In this document: positions 15,240 through 22,681 of the stretch, piece after piece
Position numbering within the stretch: position 1 is the first letter of the stretch
Layout: each line of letters begins with the position of its first letter
Assembly (NCBI RefSeq): GCF_012328925.1
Contig: NZ_JAAXLS010000067.1
Location: forward strand, 1 to 32,091
Source: Amycolatopsis acididurans
GTDB lineage: Bacteria > Actinomycetota > Actinomycetes > Mycobacteriales > Pseudonocardiaceae
DNA: 32,091 nucleotides
Reading direction: 5' to 3'
Program-made: the position numbers and the translations under genes
Notes under the pieces: generated by a model
Told to the model about the DNA's origin: nothing
Database searches by the model: none
What the model saw: the letters and a program-made list of their open reading frames with translations, nothing else

Positions 15240-16223
15240 TTAGCTCGCTAGCTTCACGGCAGCGGTGCCACGCTCAGCAAGCGCCGCAGACGGCAACCGC
15301 CCGCGTTCCTGCTGCCGACGGCTCTTACCAACCTGGGCGCAAGACCGTTTCCCAGCTGCACGGACGCGGAAGGAGGTGTTGATCTCGGCAAGTTCCAACG
15401 AAAGCGTGCGGCATGAACCGCACTCAGCAAGGTGGTCACGAACCTGCTGAGCCTCCCGCGTTGGCAGGCCGCGCCGAGTCCAGGCACCGAGCCGATCGAC
15501 CGTAGGCTGGCAACGGGATCCCGTTGCTCCTGCGAGATGCTCTTGTAGGTATGCCTGTCGAAGCCCTTCGCGCGCCCGGTAAGCCAGCGCGGACACGCCA
15601 TTGGCTGTCAGACCGAGTTTCGGACCAACCTCTGCTGGTGACCTGCTTTCGATCTCGGTCAGCCAAAGTACCGTCTGCCATCGCTCAGGCAGCCGAGCAA
15701 ACGCGTTCGCCGCAAGCTCCTTCTCAAGGCCAGCCGACGCGGTGTCGTCGAACTGCACGCTTACGAGTACCGGGTTTACCGCGGTCGTCACGTCCTCGGT
15801 CAGCTCAACCTTCCGGTCCCTCCGCGTTTTGTCGTAAGCCGTGTGACGCAAGGCCGTGAGCAGGTAGGCGCGGAACGCCGAGTCTGGTCCTCGACCACCT
15901 TGCAGGGAGCTAAGAACCTTGCTGAATGCCTCCGACACCAGGTCGTCCGCCTCGATGGCCGAACGGGCGAGCTGACGAGCAAGGTTGTATGCAGCAGCGA
16001 CATGGCGTACGTACAGCTCGCCATAGGCCGCGATGTTCCCGTCGCGGACTGCTCTGATCAGCCACGCGTCATCGGGGGCGATTGCTGATCGAAATGCCAA
16101 GGGCTGCGCCGATGCCGCATCCGATGGCGCCCAAGGGGACAGCGCATGTTGACCGGATGAGCGCGCCCAGCTCCCGTAGCTCCGGTCGTACGCCTGAGCG
16201 CGTTCGATGCAGGCCGCAGTCAT
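15240..16223 (-). CDS. sigma-70 family (ECF-like) sigma factor with C-terminal zinc-finger motif
   Basis: A 327-aa protein. After about 50 variable residues comes region 2 (ALAYGELYVRHVAAAYNLARQL is its opening in part; then EADDLVSEAFSKVLSSLQ and FRAYLLTALRHTAYD). Region 4 follows (FARLPERWQTVLWLTEIE, then EVGPKLGLTANGVSALAYRA). A zinc-binding anti-sigma-like motif HLAECGSC is then fused at the C-terminus, without the membrane helices often found after it. The tail after it is basic and low in hydrophobic residues. It directs RNA polymerase to an unknown regulon; the HxxxCxxC module may sense redox or zinc. ATG at 16223 has GGCGGGA upstream; the frame is open further to 16268. Confidence 0.85.
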   Translation of the reverse strand: MTAACIERAQAYDRSYGSWARSSGQHALSPWAPSDAASAQPLAFRSAIAPDDAWLIRAVRDGNIAAYGELYVRHVAAAYNLARQLARSAIEADDLVSEAFSKVLSSLQGGRGPDSAFRAYLLTALRHTAYDKTRRDRKVELTEDVTTAVNPVLVSVQFDDTASAGLEKELAANAFARLPERWQTVLWLTEIESRSPAEVGPKLGLTANGVSALAYRAREGLRQAYLQEHLAGATGSRCQPTVDRLGAWTRRGLPTREAQQVRDHLAECGSCRTLSLELAEINTSFRVRAAGKRSCAQVGKSRRQQERGRLPSAALAERGTAAVKLAS

Positions 16224-16314
16224 TGTGCATCCCGCCGTCGAAACTTCGTACCGTCCGGGGCAGCGCAAGCGGTACCGCCGGCCGCGGTCGCAGTCAGAGT
16301 TTTCATTGTGCGGC

Positions 16315-17040
16315 TCATTGATTGCTCTCCTTGTCGATGTGACCGGCTATCAGTCGGCATACGAGGTAGTAGTTGTCCAGCACGAATCGGTTGGAGAAGT
16401 GCCGGTCTTTCAGTGCGTCAGCGAGGGCGACGCCGTCGGGTGTTTGGGGATACCGATTTGCCCGCACCGCGCGGCGCAGCTGCAGCAGCTCCGCGAGGTG
16501 GAGTTCCAGCGGGCCGAGCTCCGGCAATGGTGATCCGAACCATGCCTCCGCGTTGGGACGGTCGATCCATTCCCAGACGACCGCGTCGCTGACTCCTGCC
16601 GAAGTGCGGACGGAGGCGAAGTGAAACAGCCGGATGAGTGCGTCTCGGGAACCGGGGACGTCTCGCTTCGCGCTTGTCACGAAAGCGCCACTGAGCGGAT
16701 AAGGACTCTTGTCCGACGTACGCATAACGCTCAAGTGCTCCGCGAAAGCCAGCGCGAGGCGGTCCGCGGCCGTGACGGGTCCGGAAGACTGCACCGAAAC
16801 GCCGAGTACTCCGTGGGTACGGCGGACACTCTGCGCCAACAGGAGTGGTGACTCGGCCGGAAGGTGAAGCACCCACCTGTCGTTGCCAAGACTCGCGTGC
16901 CGCCCAACTCCTGGCTGCCACCTCAAGGGGCACTCGGAACTGGCCAGTATCAACAGGCCGAGGCGGCTCGTGCCGGGGAGCACCGGAATATCGGCGGGAG
17001 TGAATGTCCGTTCAGGTGGGTTGCTGGCCCCGCTACTCAT
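16315..17040 (-). CDS. hypothetical protein
   Basis: A 241-aa soluble protein that I do not recognise. It has no signal peptide or membrane helix. Notable stretches are SRLGLLILASSECPLRWQP, a Trp-rich VVWEWIDRPNAEAWFG, and a C-terminal helical part (ELHLAELLQLRRAVRANRYPQTPDG, RFVLDNYYLVCRLIAGH). Codon use looks coding. It lies after the prim-pol-like gene at 17407 on the same strand, 366 bases apart, and before the sigma factor. ATG at 17040 was chosen; a TTG six codons upstream is possible. Confidence 0.6.
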   Translation of the reverse strand: MSSGASNPPERTFTPADIPVLPGTSRLGLLILASSECPLRWQPGVGRHASLGNDRWVLHLPAESPLLLAQSVRRTHGVLGVSVQSSGPVTAADRLALAFAEHLSVMRTSDKSPYPLSGAFVTSAKRDVPGSRDALIRLFHFASVRTSAGVSDAVVWEWIDRPNAEAWFGSPLPELGPLELHLAELLQLRRAVRANRYPQTPDGVALADALKDRHFSNRFVLDNYYLVCRLIAGHIDKESNQ

Positions 17041-17406
17041 GGGCTCGACACCCCACAATCCTTTTGGTTCAACAAGTTCGGACGTTCCGATCGGTCATGG
17101 AGGAACTGGAAATTTGAGGAGGCTACGGCGTAATCGAACAGACGCCTGATACAAACGGTCGGTCCTTTTTGGACGTCGGGGGTGTGGCGAGGAGACTGCG
17201 ACACGGCCGGGTAGATCGGGGCGCGGGCCCGGCCGCGTCGCAGTCGGAGGTCAGGCCGGAGCGGAGCCGCTTCGGAGGCCGGGCGATCGATGCCGCCTTC
17301 ACGACCTCCTGACACTGTGCGTCTTCGACGCTGTGGCCTGACGGCCGACGTGGCCCCGGCTCGGGGGAGGCTTCCGGCCTGGGCCAGTCGGCGACATGGT
17401 GGCACT
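17041..17406. other. non-coding gap with a strong inverted repeat
   Basis: This 366-base gap has no convincing gene. Arms of 16 bases at 17196-17211 and 17228-17243 pair with one mismatch around a 16-base loop. A second small hairpin, GTCC-TTTTT-GGAC, lies at 17162-17174. Together they could terminate transcripts from the prim-pol-like gene, or be a remnant of a small hairpin element. Confidence 0.5.
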
Positions 17407-17982
17407 TCATGCCTGTCCACATCGGGCAAGGACGGCTGGATCACTTTGGCGAGGGAGCGATGACTTAGCCAGTTCCCGCTGTAGAGCGGAAAAGTTCGGC
17501 AGCTTCCAGCCAACGGCCGTCGGCGAGATGCGCCATCGGTGGAGAGGCGCATCGACAGCCGTCGGCGGCAGTACCAACCGTTCCCCTTGTGCAAGTTGTC
17601 GACCTACGACGTCGCGATCTTCGAGAACAGTTCGTCGTTGACCTGCCGAAGCGAGCATGTAGTCGGTGCCGAATGGAGCGGCGATGATCGGTCCAAGCAG
17701 GCCGGCGGCACGGAGGGAGTGGATCGCATTCCGCGACACCAGGCCGGGAACCTCAATCGCCTCGACGGCCGATCCGCAACCCAGAAGTATTGGATACGGT
17801 GCCCTGGTCCACACGTCCAGGGCTTCCTCGGCGTCGGTGATCTCGTCGTCACAGAATCCCGAAACGGCTGTGGAGGTTAGTGGCGCCGGCCGGACTGGCC
17901 AACCGTGGCGGACGTAGTTGACAGCCGCTTCGCGTACCTCGGTAAGCCATAGTCCGGGCATCGGGTGAGGCGCTCCGGTCAT
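17407..17982 (-). CDS. prim-pol-like protein (bifunctional DNA primase/polymerase N-terminal-like)
   Basis: A 191-aa protein. The start EVREAAVNYVRHGWPVRPAP, the VEAIEVPGLVSRNAIHSLR strand-helix, LLGPIIAAP, and the late QLAQGERLVLPPT with RWRISPT fit the short, stand-alone proteins of actinobacteria related to the N-terminal primase/polymerase domain. The usual catalytic Asp motif is not evident (Glu-Ala-Ile-Glu instead), so enzyme activity is doubtful. A good ribosome-binding site (GGGAGTGAG) lies six bases upstream. It is preceded by a one-TM protein gene and resembles the protein at 18390, with the same neighbour type, so the pair looks duplicated. Confidence 0.6.
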   Translation of the reverse strand: MTGAPHPMPGLWLTEVREAAVNYVRHGWPVRPAPLTSTAVSGFCDDEITDAEEALDVWTRAPYPILLGCGSAVEAIEVPGLVSRNAIHSLRAAGLLGPIIAAPFGTDYMLASAGQRRTVLEDRDVVGRQLAQGERLVLPPTAVDAPLHRWRISPTAVGWKLPNFSALQRELAKSSLPRQSDPAVLARCGQA

Positions 17983-18051
17983 CGTTGTCTCACTCCCAAT
18001 AGGACGAGTCCGAGATGGATGGGCTCGCCGCGGGCAGTCAGGTACTCGCGC

Positions 18052-18303
18052 TCACTCTTGCGAGTGCCGTGCGCGTCTCTGGGGTCTCTCGTCGAATTCG
18101 ATCGGCCCCGTGTCAGCCTCGTTGGCCGACCATCCGTATTCCTCATCGCCGGAGTCGTTGTCCTCGACGTAGAACTCGTCGCGGATTCTCCGGGCTGCGT
18201 CTCGTGCACAGAGTTCGCCGTAGACGAAGGTGATCACGACGATGAGTACGACGACGACAAGCGTTTGCCAGCCGGTGATCGTCAGCGGTCCGCATTCAGC
18301 CAT
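18052..18303 (-). CDS. small one-TM membrane protein
   Basis: An 83-aa protein with a membrane helix at about residues 8-30 (TGWQTLVVVVLIVVITFVYG), then a charged cytoplasmic-type tail with an acidic stretch (EDNDSGDEE) and a basic end. AGAGGAG seven bases before the ATG is a strong ribosome-binding site. No family recognised. It directly precedes the prim-pol-like gene at 17407; the same order is seen at 19014/18390. Confidence 0.7.
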   Translation of the reverse strand: MAECGPLTITGWQTLVVVVLIVVITFVYGELCARDAARRIRDEFYVEDNDSGDEEYGWSANEADTGPIEFDERPQRRARHSQE

Positions 18304-18389
18304 GACTGCGCTCCTCTTGACGGCAGCAGGCTCGCGCAATGGATCCGCGAATGATTCGAGATGGCTTCGGCCTGCCAGGTGCGTGGGCT

Positions 18390-18890
18390 TCAGGTCACTG
18401 GGCCTTGGGAGCCTGCGATCCTGATCATGGCAATGACGAGTGACTGCAGAGGCAGGTCTCGACCGGCGATCAGTCGTCGCTGCCACTGTCGTAGTCCGAG
18501 CTGTTCTTCGTCGGGTGTGGGGAGCGCCAACCGTTCGCCGCCTTTATGGACAGTCACACCGAGGCGAAGTAGGTCGACTGCCGTGTCATCGTTGATCGAA
18601 CGCGGGGAGCCGGTAAGGAAGATCCATCGCTTCCTGCCGGAGTCGATGACCACTGGACCTCCAGACATCGCGATGTCCAAACGTCGCAACACATTCGTCC
18701 CGATCGGCGCGGGCGTTGTGATAGCACCAACGAGGCCACCGACTGTGAGGAAGATGCACCGAGACGGGAAGTCGAGGGCGACCGGGAGGCCGTGATCGTT
18801 GTAGTACTGGCTGCAACGCTGTGCCGTGGGACCAAATTTGGGTTCGCGGCCAGCGAGCTGATCGAGATCGTCAAGCGTAGCGACAGCCAC
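18390..18890 (-). CDS. prim-pol-like protein, second copy
   Basis: A 166-aa protein that aligns by eye with the protein at 17407: QRCSQYYNDHGLPV with AAVNYVRHGWPV, SGGPVVIDSGRKRWIFLT with LLGPIIAAPFGTDYMLAS, and KGGERLALPTPDEE with AQGERLVLPPTAVD. It lacks the catalytic acidic motif too. Start GTG at 18890 with AAAGGAG ten bases upstream. It follows the (now broken) one-TM gene at 19014 on the same strand. Function unknown; binding of a nucleotide or of DNA is only suggested by the distant family resemblance. Confidence 0.6.
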   Translation of the reverse strand: MAVATLDDLDQLAGREPKFGPTAQRCSQYYNDHGLPVALDFPSRCIFLTVGGLVGAITTPAPIGTNVLRRLDIAMSGGPVVIDSGRKRWIFLTGSPRSINDDTAVDLLRLGVTVHKGGERLALPTPDEEQLGLRQWQRRLIAGRDLPLQSLVIAMIRIAGSQGPVT

Positions 18891-19013
18891 CGCTGATCAT
18901 CTCCTTTGTGGACACGTTGGAGTGTTCAGCACGAACCACGCACGTAAGGCCGCGGTGACCCTTTACGGCTGCGCGACTGGATTTCCGGGGCCCGATCGGT
19001 ATGAGCCCGAGGA

Positions 19014-19452
19014 TCAGACTGCGGCCGGTTGATGCATGCGGGGTGCGGAACACTCGATCTGAGGTTCAGGAACCGGGACTGACAGATGCAGTCCGTCGTG
19101 ATCGAACAGGAGCACCTCCATTCGCAGAGTGGGCAGCGCGGGCGTGACGTCCAGTTGGCAGATCGGTTGAAGGCCGACAAACACGTGCTGGCGACCGCGG
19201 GAGCGCTCGTTGACGCTGTGGAACCTCGGCGGGGAGGCCGCTGTCGGGGGAAGCAGCCTCCCCGCCGAGGGGCTCGTTGACGTGCCCGGCCGCGATGCGC
19301 GCCAACACCATGGTGCGTGCGGCTTGGCACCGCCGGTCCCGCCGGTTGTCGAGCCACTTGCAAGTGGCCCACGCCAGCCAGCACAGGCCAGCGAGTACCA
19401 CCACGAGGGTTAGCGCCGCTACGAGCACGTAGATCAGCAGCCACTGCGGCAT
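19014..19452 (-). pseudogene. small one-TM protein gene broken by a 67-bp hairpin insertion
   Basis: The gene starts at ATG 19452 with a strong AAGGAGG seven bases before it. It codes a membrane helix (WLLIYVLVAALTLVVVLAGL), then a CKWLDNRRDRRC stretch and LARIAAGHVNE. At that point the frame shifts. As it stands, the frame runs to 19066 through a non-protein-like Arg/Pro/Ser tail. If one copy of a direct repeat plus the intervening bases (67 in total) is removed, a clean frame resumes (RSRGRQHVFVGLQPICQLD, then LRMEVLLFDHDGLHLSV) and stops at 19014. The repaired protein is 123 aa. It is divergent from the XRE gene and upstream of the 18390 gene. Confidence 0.7.
19205..19282. mobile_element. 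small hairpin insertion flanked by 11-bp direct repeats
   Basis: GCTCGTTGACG occurs at 19205-19215 and 19272-19282. Between them lies a perfect 15-bp inverted repeat, arms at 19224-19238 and 19256-19270, with a 17-base loop. The offset between the two repeats is 67 bases, which breaks the frame of the surrounding membrane-protein gene. The direct repeat looks like a target-site duplication. The unit has no coding capacity, so it would be a non-autonomous, REP/MITE-like element moved in trans. Confidence 0.6.
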
Positions 19453-19502
19453 GCGGACCCCTCCTTCGTGGCGGTCGACCGGACGGTGTACCGTGTCCAG
19501 TC

Positions 19503-19562
19503 ATCTAAAGTCAGATTATCGGAACTAGCTCCCGACGCTACTCCGATAATCGGAATTTAGAT
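19503..19562. promoter_or_regulatory. twin palindromic operator before the XRE regulator
   Basis: TCAGATTATCGGA at 19511-19523 and TCCGATAATCGGA at 19542-19554 are two near-identical palindromes, centres 31 bases apart (about three helical turns). They are enclosed by ATCTAAA (19503-19509) and TTTAGAT (19556-19562), so the whole 60 bases has dyad symmetry. It lies between divergent genes, 50 bases from the start at 19452 and 89 from the XRE start. Binding by the XRE protein encoded next door is likely. The AT content is high for this genome. Confidence 0.65.
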
Positions 19563-19650
19563 ATGCACCCGAATGGGTGGTTGTGCTTGAGTACGCTGTG
19601 TGACCAGCGAGGATGGAACGAGCTCACCGTCCGCTCGGGAAGGGCACCGC

Positions 19651-20511
19651 ATGGCCAAGGTCACGCCGACCGCGAAGAAGCTCCTGCTCGGCAAGGAGAT
19701 CGAGCACCTGCGCGAGCTCGCAGGCAAGTCGCAGGAGGAAGCGGCAGCGCTGATCGAGAAGGGCCAGAGCAAGATCGCCGCTCTGGAAGCAGGGCAGGCC
19801 AGCATTACCCCTGGCGACCTGCTCCTGTTGCTCGACGGCCTCGGCGTGACCGAACAGTGGCACAAGGACGTGCTGCTGGAACTGCGGCGGAACAACCACC
19901 AGCGCGGCAAGTGGACCGGCATCCGCAGCCACTACAGCGAGCAGTTCCGAACGATGGTGGATCTGGAGGAGCACTGCGACCTCATCCGCACCGTCGAGTG
20001 CGAGGTGCCTCCGGGCCTGCTGCAGTGCGAGGCGTTCATCCGCGCGCTCTGCAAGCACGCTCACGCTGGCACGGACCTGGACGCTCGCGTTCAAGCGCGG
20101 CTGGCGCGGCAAGCGATCTACAAGAAGTCTGACCCACCCGAAGTGGCGTTCGTCATCTCGGAGTCCTCTGTCCGCCGCGAATACGGACCGCCGGAGGTCA
20201 TGCGCGAGCAGGTCGAGTACATGATCGAGATGTCGAAGCTGCCTAACGTGCGCCTTCAGCTGCTGCCGTTCAAGACCCGCGTGCAGAGCGCCTCGATCGG
20301 CAACCGCTTCGTCCTGCTGCGGATCCCTTCGCCGGGCGTCGCCGGCCCGCTGGAGTTCGCCTACACCGAGAACGAGGGCGAGCTGCGCTACCTCGACGAC
20401 AAGGCCGCCGTGGCTGCCCATGACAGGGCCTGGTCTCGCCTCACCGGCGCCGCCCTGAGCTTCGAGGCGACCCGGAAGTTCCTGCGTCAGGTGGCCGACG
20501 AGTACAACTGA
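19651..20511 (+). CDS. XRE-family regulator with DUF5753 (Scr1-like) domain
   Basis: A 286-aa protein. An N-terminal XRE helix-turn-helix (about residues 14-70; LGKEIEHLRELAGKSQEEAA, then GQSKIAALEAGQASITP) is followed by the large DUF5753 effector domain (MVDLEEHCDLIRTVECEVPP, then LLQCEAFIRAL, then FVISESSVRREYGPPEVMREQ). The family is abundant in streptomycetes and pseudonocardias, where it is paired with small DUF397 proteins and affects development and antibiotic production; a toxin-antitoxin-like relation has been proposed. ATG at 19651 has GGGAAGGG six bases before it. The DUF397 gene follows 37 bases later, clearly one operon. Confidence 0.92.
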   Translation: MAKVTPTAKKLLLGKEIEHLRELAGKSQEEAAALIEKGQSKIAALEAGQASITPGDLLLLLDGLGVTEQWHKDVLLELRRNNHQRGKWTGIRSHYSEQFRTMVDLEEHCDLIRTVECEVPPGLLQCEAFIRALCKHAHAGTDLDARVQARLARQAIYKKSDPPEVAFVISESSVRREYGPPEVMREQVEYMIEMSKLPNVRLQLLPFKTRVQSASIGNRFVLLRIPSPGVAGPLEFAYTENEGELRYLDDKAAVAAHDRAWSRLTGAALSFEATRKFLRQVADEYN

Positions 20512-20548
20512 AGCACCACCACCGGCTTTTCAGTCAAGGAGCGCCTCG

Positions 20549-20770
20549 ATGGCCAACACCCCACCGGACTTCGCCCCCCACGAGTTCCGCAAGTCCAGCT
20601 TCAGCGGCGAGAACGGCAACAACTGCGTGATGGTTGCGCAGCGTGATGGCTGGGTCGCGATCTTGGACAGCAAGGCCGGCCTCGACGGTCCTCGGCTCGT
20701 CTTCACGGCTGACGAGTTCGACGCCCTGAAGGCTGGCCTGAGCACCTCGTCCGACGACCCGAACTGTTGA
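20549..20770 (+). CDS. DUF397 protein, partner of the XRE regulator
   Basis: A 73-aa protein with the typical DUF397 sequence: FRKSSFSGENGNNCVMVAQ, then VAILDSKAGLDGPRLVFT and ADEFDALKAG. AAGGAG precedes the ATG by eight bases. In known pairs the DUF397 protein counteracts or tunes the XRE protein. It is the second gene of the operon that begins at 19651. Confidence 0.93.
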   Translation: MANTPPDFAPHEFRKSSFSGENGNNCVMVAQRDGWVAILDSKAGLDGPRLVFTADEFDALKAGLSTSSDDPNC

Positions 20771-20862
20771 TGCGGGAGGTGCTTCGATCTTCGATGCTGC
20801 CCGGCTCCCACTGCGACCTCGCGGAGTAGGCCGGTGGTGTGCGTTTACGCGGTCGCGGCTCG

Positions 20863-20884
20863 GCGGCTCACGGCGGCGAGCCGC
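20863..20884 (+). terminator. hairpin between convergent DUF397 and GGDEF genes
   Basis: GCGGCTC at 20863-20869 pairs with GAGCCGC at 20878-20884 over an eight-base loop, followed by TTCCTTCCC on the plus strand. It stands 92 bases after the DUF397 stop, in the 148-base gap between convergent genes. Plausible terminator for the XRE/DUF397 operon. Confidence 0.5.
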
Positions 20885-20918
20885 TTCCTTCCCGCGTCGT
20901 CGGCAAGTGGCCGGTCGT

Positions 20919-22247
20919 CTACGCCGGTTCAGTCGGCCCCGGCTGCGCGGGGATCCGACTGGTCGCCAGATGTACCTGATCCCGGCCATTGTTCTTGGCC
21001 TTGTAAAGAGCCGAGTCAGCAGCCTGGAGGAGCTCTTCGAGCGTGCCGATCCCCGCACTGGGGTACATGGCAGCGCCGATGGAGACCGTCAGGTCGTTGA
21101 TCGTGACCGCCTCGCCTTCCTCGGTCCTCGCTGGGATGACCAGGCCATGGATGCGGCGGCGGATACGTTCGGAGATCCCTCTGACGTTCTCGGCGTCAAC
21201 CTCGGGCAGAAGGACGATGAACTCTTCGCCGCCGAACCTGCCAGCGGTGTCGTAGTCACGGGTTTCGGCCGCGAGTTCCTGTGCCACTGCCCGGAGCACC
21301 TGATCACCGACGATGTGGCCGTAGGTGTCGTTGATGACCTTGAAGTGATCGAGGTCGAGCATGAGGACTGCCATGCCCGTCCCTCGAACCTCGGCGCGCT
21401 CCAGTGCGCGTTGGGCCATCTGGTGCCACCACTCCGGGGAGTACAAGCCGGTCTTCGCGTCAGTACGGGCGGCGCGCCGGAACTGGGCGAGAAGAACCCC
21501 GCGATGCATCGCCACCAATGCGATCACCACTCCGGCGAGAACCACGGAGTCGCGGACCACCAGTGTGGCGGCAACCAGGCCCAGGCCGAATGCCCCGGCT
21601 TCAAGCCAGTGCTCGCTGAAGTTCTCGAACAGCTGAGAGGGCTTGATCTTCGGCGACGAGATCAGGATCGCAGCGAGAACCAGCGCGCAGTTGATCATCC
21701 ACCGGAGTGCTGCGGCGCCCGCCACGACGGCGAGGTCGACCAGGCCGGTCGGCAGCGAGTTTTGGGGAACTCCTGGGTACTGGCTCATGCCAAGGGCGAG
21801 TACCGCAACTGCGGCCTGAGTGCCGCACAGCACCGTCGAGCACGAGAACGTCCAGCGATACAGCGGAACCGGGCGTTGGCGCGGCCAGACTCGGAGCCAG
21901 GCGGCTGCGTAGGTGAGCACCACCATCCCGGTCGCGAGGATCGGCGGGCAGATCAGCACCGCGGCGAAGGACCAGACCGACTTCGTGTCGAGGTACGGGC
22001 CTGTGCCGGCGACGAACTCACGTTGTCGCTCGATCGAGCGGGTCAGCTCGATGTACACCAGGGCGGCGACGGCCAAGAAGGCGAAGTGCATCAAGTCGGC
22101 GCGAGTGACCGGCTGGAGGAACGCCGTGGCAGTCGACGCTCCAACTGCAACGGCCCCGACGACCAGTACGTAGGCAACAACGTGCCGCGGAGCCTGCCAC
22201 AGGCTCCAGTCAGCGACTCCCCTCCACGGTGTCTTCAGCGTCCGCAC
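20919..22247 (-). CDS. membrane-bound GGDEF diguanylate cyclase
   Basis: A 442-aa protein. The first 270 residues contain about seven membrane helices. The GGDEF domain covers about 275-430: DLDHFKVINDTYGHIVGD (metal and substrate binding), GGEEF at 339-343 (active site, intact), and an RxxD inhibitory site, RDYD at 330-333, five residues before it. It should make cyclic di-GMP from GTP and be inhibited by its product. In actinomycetes cyclic di-GMP acts through BldD on development. Start GTG at 22247, preceded by AGGTGAAGG. No EAL domain. It stands alone on the minus strand. Confidence 0.92.
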   Translation of the reverse strand: MRTLKTPWRGVADWSLWQAPRHVVAYVLVVGAVAVGASTATAFLQPVTRADLMHFAFLAVAALVYIELTRSIERQREFVAGTGPYLDTKSVWSFAAVLICPPILATGMVVLTYAAAWLRVWPRQRPVPLYRWTFSCSTVLCGTQAAVAVLALGMSQYPGVPQNSLPTGLVDLAVVAGAAALRWMINCALVLAAILISSPKIKPSQLFENFSEHWLEAGAFGLGLVAATLVVRDSVVLAGVVIALVAMHRGVLLAQFRRAARTDAKTGLYSPEWWHQMAQRALERAEVRGTGMAVLMLDLDHFKVINDTYGHIVGDQVLRAVAQELAAETRDYDTAGRFGGEEFIVLLPEVDAENVRGISERIRRRIHGLVIPARTEEGEAVTINDLTVSIGAAMYPSAGIGTLEELLQAADSALYKAKNNGRDQVHLATSRIPAQPGPTEPA

Positions 22248-22421
22248 CAGCCTTCACCTGCACAAACAGTGCAGCTTTCGCCCGATCTTGGCCAATTCGA
22301 TCCCACCGTAACCGAATCTGTACCCTGCGTGGGCCCGATGACCAGGGACGATGTAGCCGGAATGCACCCGGATAGACCAGCGAGTGAGTTCGCATCCTTG
22401 TCGGGGAGGAGGTGAACTGCC

Positions 22422-22442
22422 GTGCGCGACGTGAACTGGTGA
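22422..22442 (+). CDS. possible micro-ORF (six residues), copy 1
   Basis: AGGAGGTGA at 22407-22415 is a full anti-16S match and lies nine bases before GTG. The frame encodes MRDVNW and stops at TGA. It is repeated at 22577 with the same spacing. No downstream gene on this strand exists within 3 kb, so it is not an obvious leader. It could be a translated micro-peptide or chance. Confidence 0.25.
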   Translation: MRDVNW

Positions 22443-22576
22443 CACAAGCCGCCTCGTCCGCCGCAGCGCGCGTGACCTGCGGCGTTGACCAACGATTCAC
22501 GTAGATGAATCCCTCGTTGATCGCGTCGGGCGTACTCCGCTCGCGCACTTGGAACTGCACCAGGAGGTGAACCGCG

Positions 22577-22606
22577 ATGCGCGATGACGTCAACTGGACC
22601 CGTTGA
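22577..22606 (+). CDS. possible micro-ORF (nine residues), copy 2
   Basis: AGGAGGTGA at 22562-22570, nine bases before ATG, then MRDDVNWTR and TGA. The first residues match the copy at 22422 (MRD-VNW) with one codon inserted. Conservation of both the ribosome-binding site and the reading frame after a three-base indel hints at translation. Confidence 0.28.
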   Translation: MRDDVNWTR

Positions 22607-22681
22607 GCCACTGTCAGTGATCGACCCTAAGCCAACTAGGTCAATGATCTGCTCAGCCATGTCCCCGATCGGCCGCATGCG

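Larger units (their letters stand above)
22248..22681. other. intergenic region with repeated tiny ORFs
   Basis: The gap of 434 bases should hold the GGDEF promoter and the MFS terminator. It contains two related plus-strand segments (22407-22436 and 22562-22594), each an AGGAGGTGA site with a tiny ORF. CACTGTCAGTG at 22611-22621 is a palindrome and an imperfect GATC/GACC inverted repeat follows near 22620-22655. Longer open frames on the minus strand here have no convincing protein character. Confidence 0.5.

Noticed and set aside
17037..17594. Minus-strand frame spanning the gap after the prim-pol-like gene
   Set aside because: Composition is Arg/Pro-rich shadow-like and it overlaps the better-supported gene at 17407; the gap contains hairpins instead.
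18926..19504. 192-codon minus frame overlapping the broken membrane gene
   Set aside because: It runs through the start and operator of that gene in a different frame and has no protein character.
22210..22678. Two overlapping minus frames upstream of the GGDEF gene
   Set aside because: No ribosome-binding site, no recognisable domains, and they run across the GGDEF start; kept as non-coding apart from the micro-ORFs.
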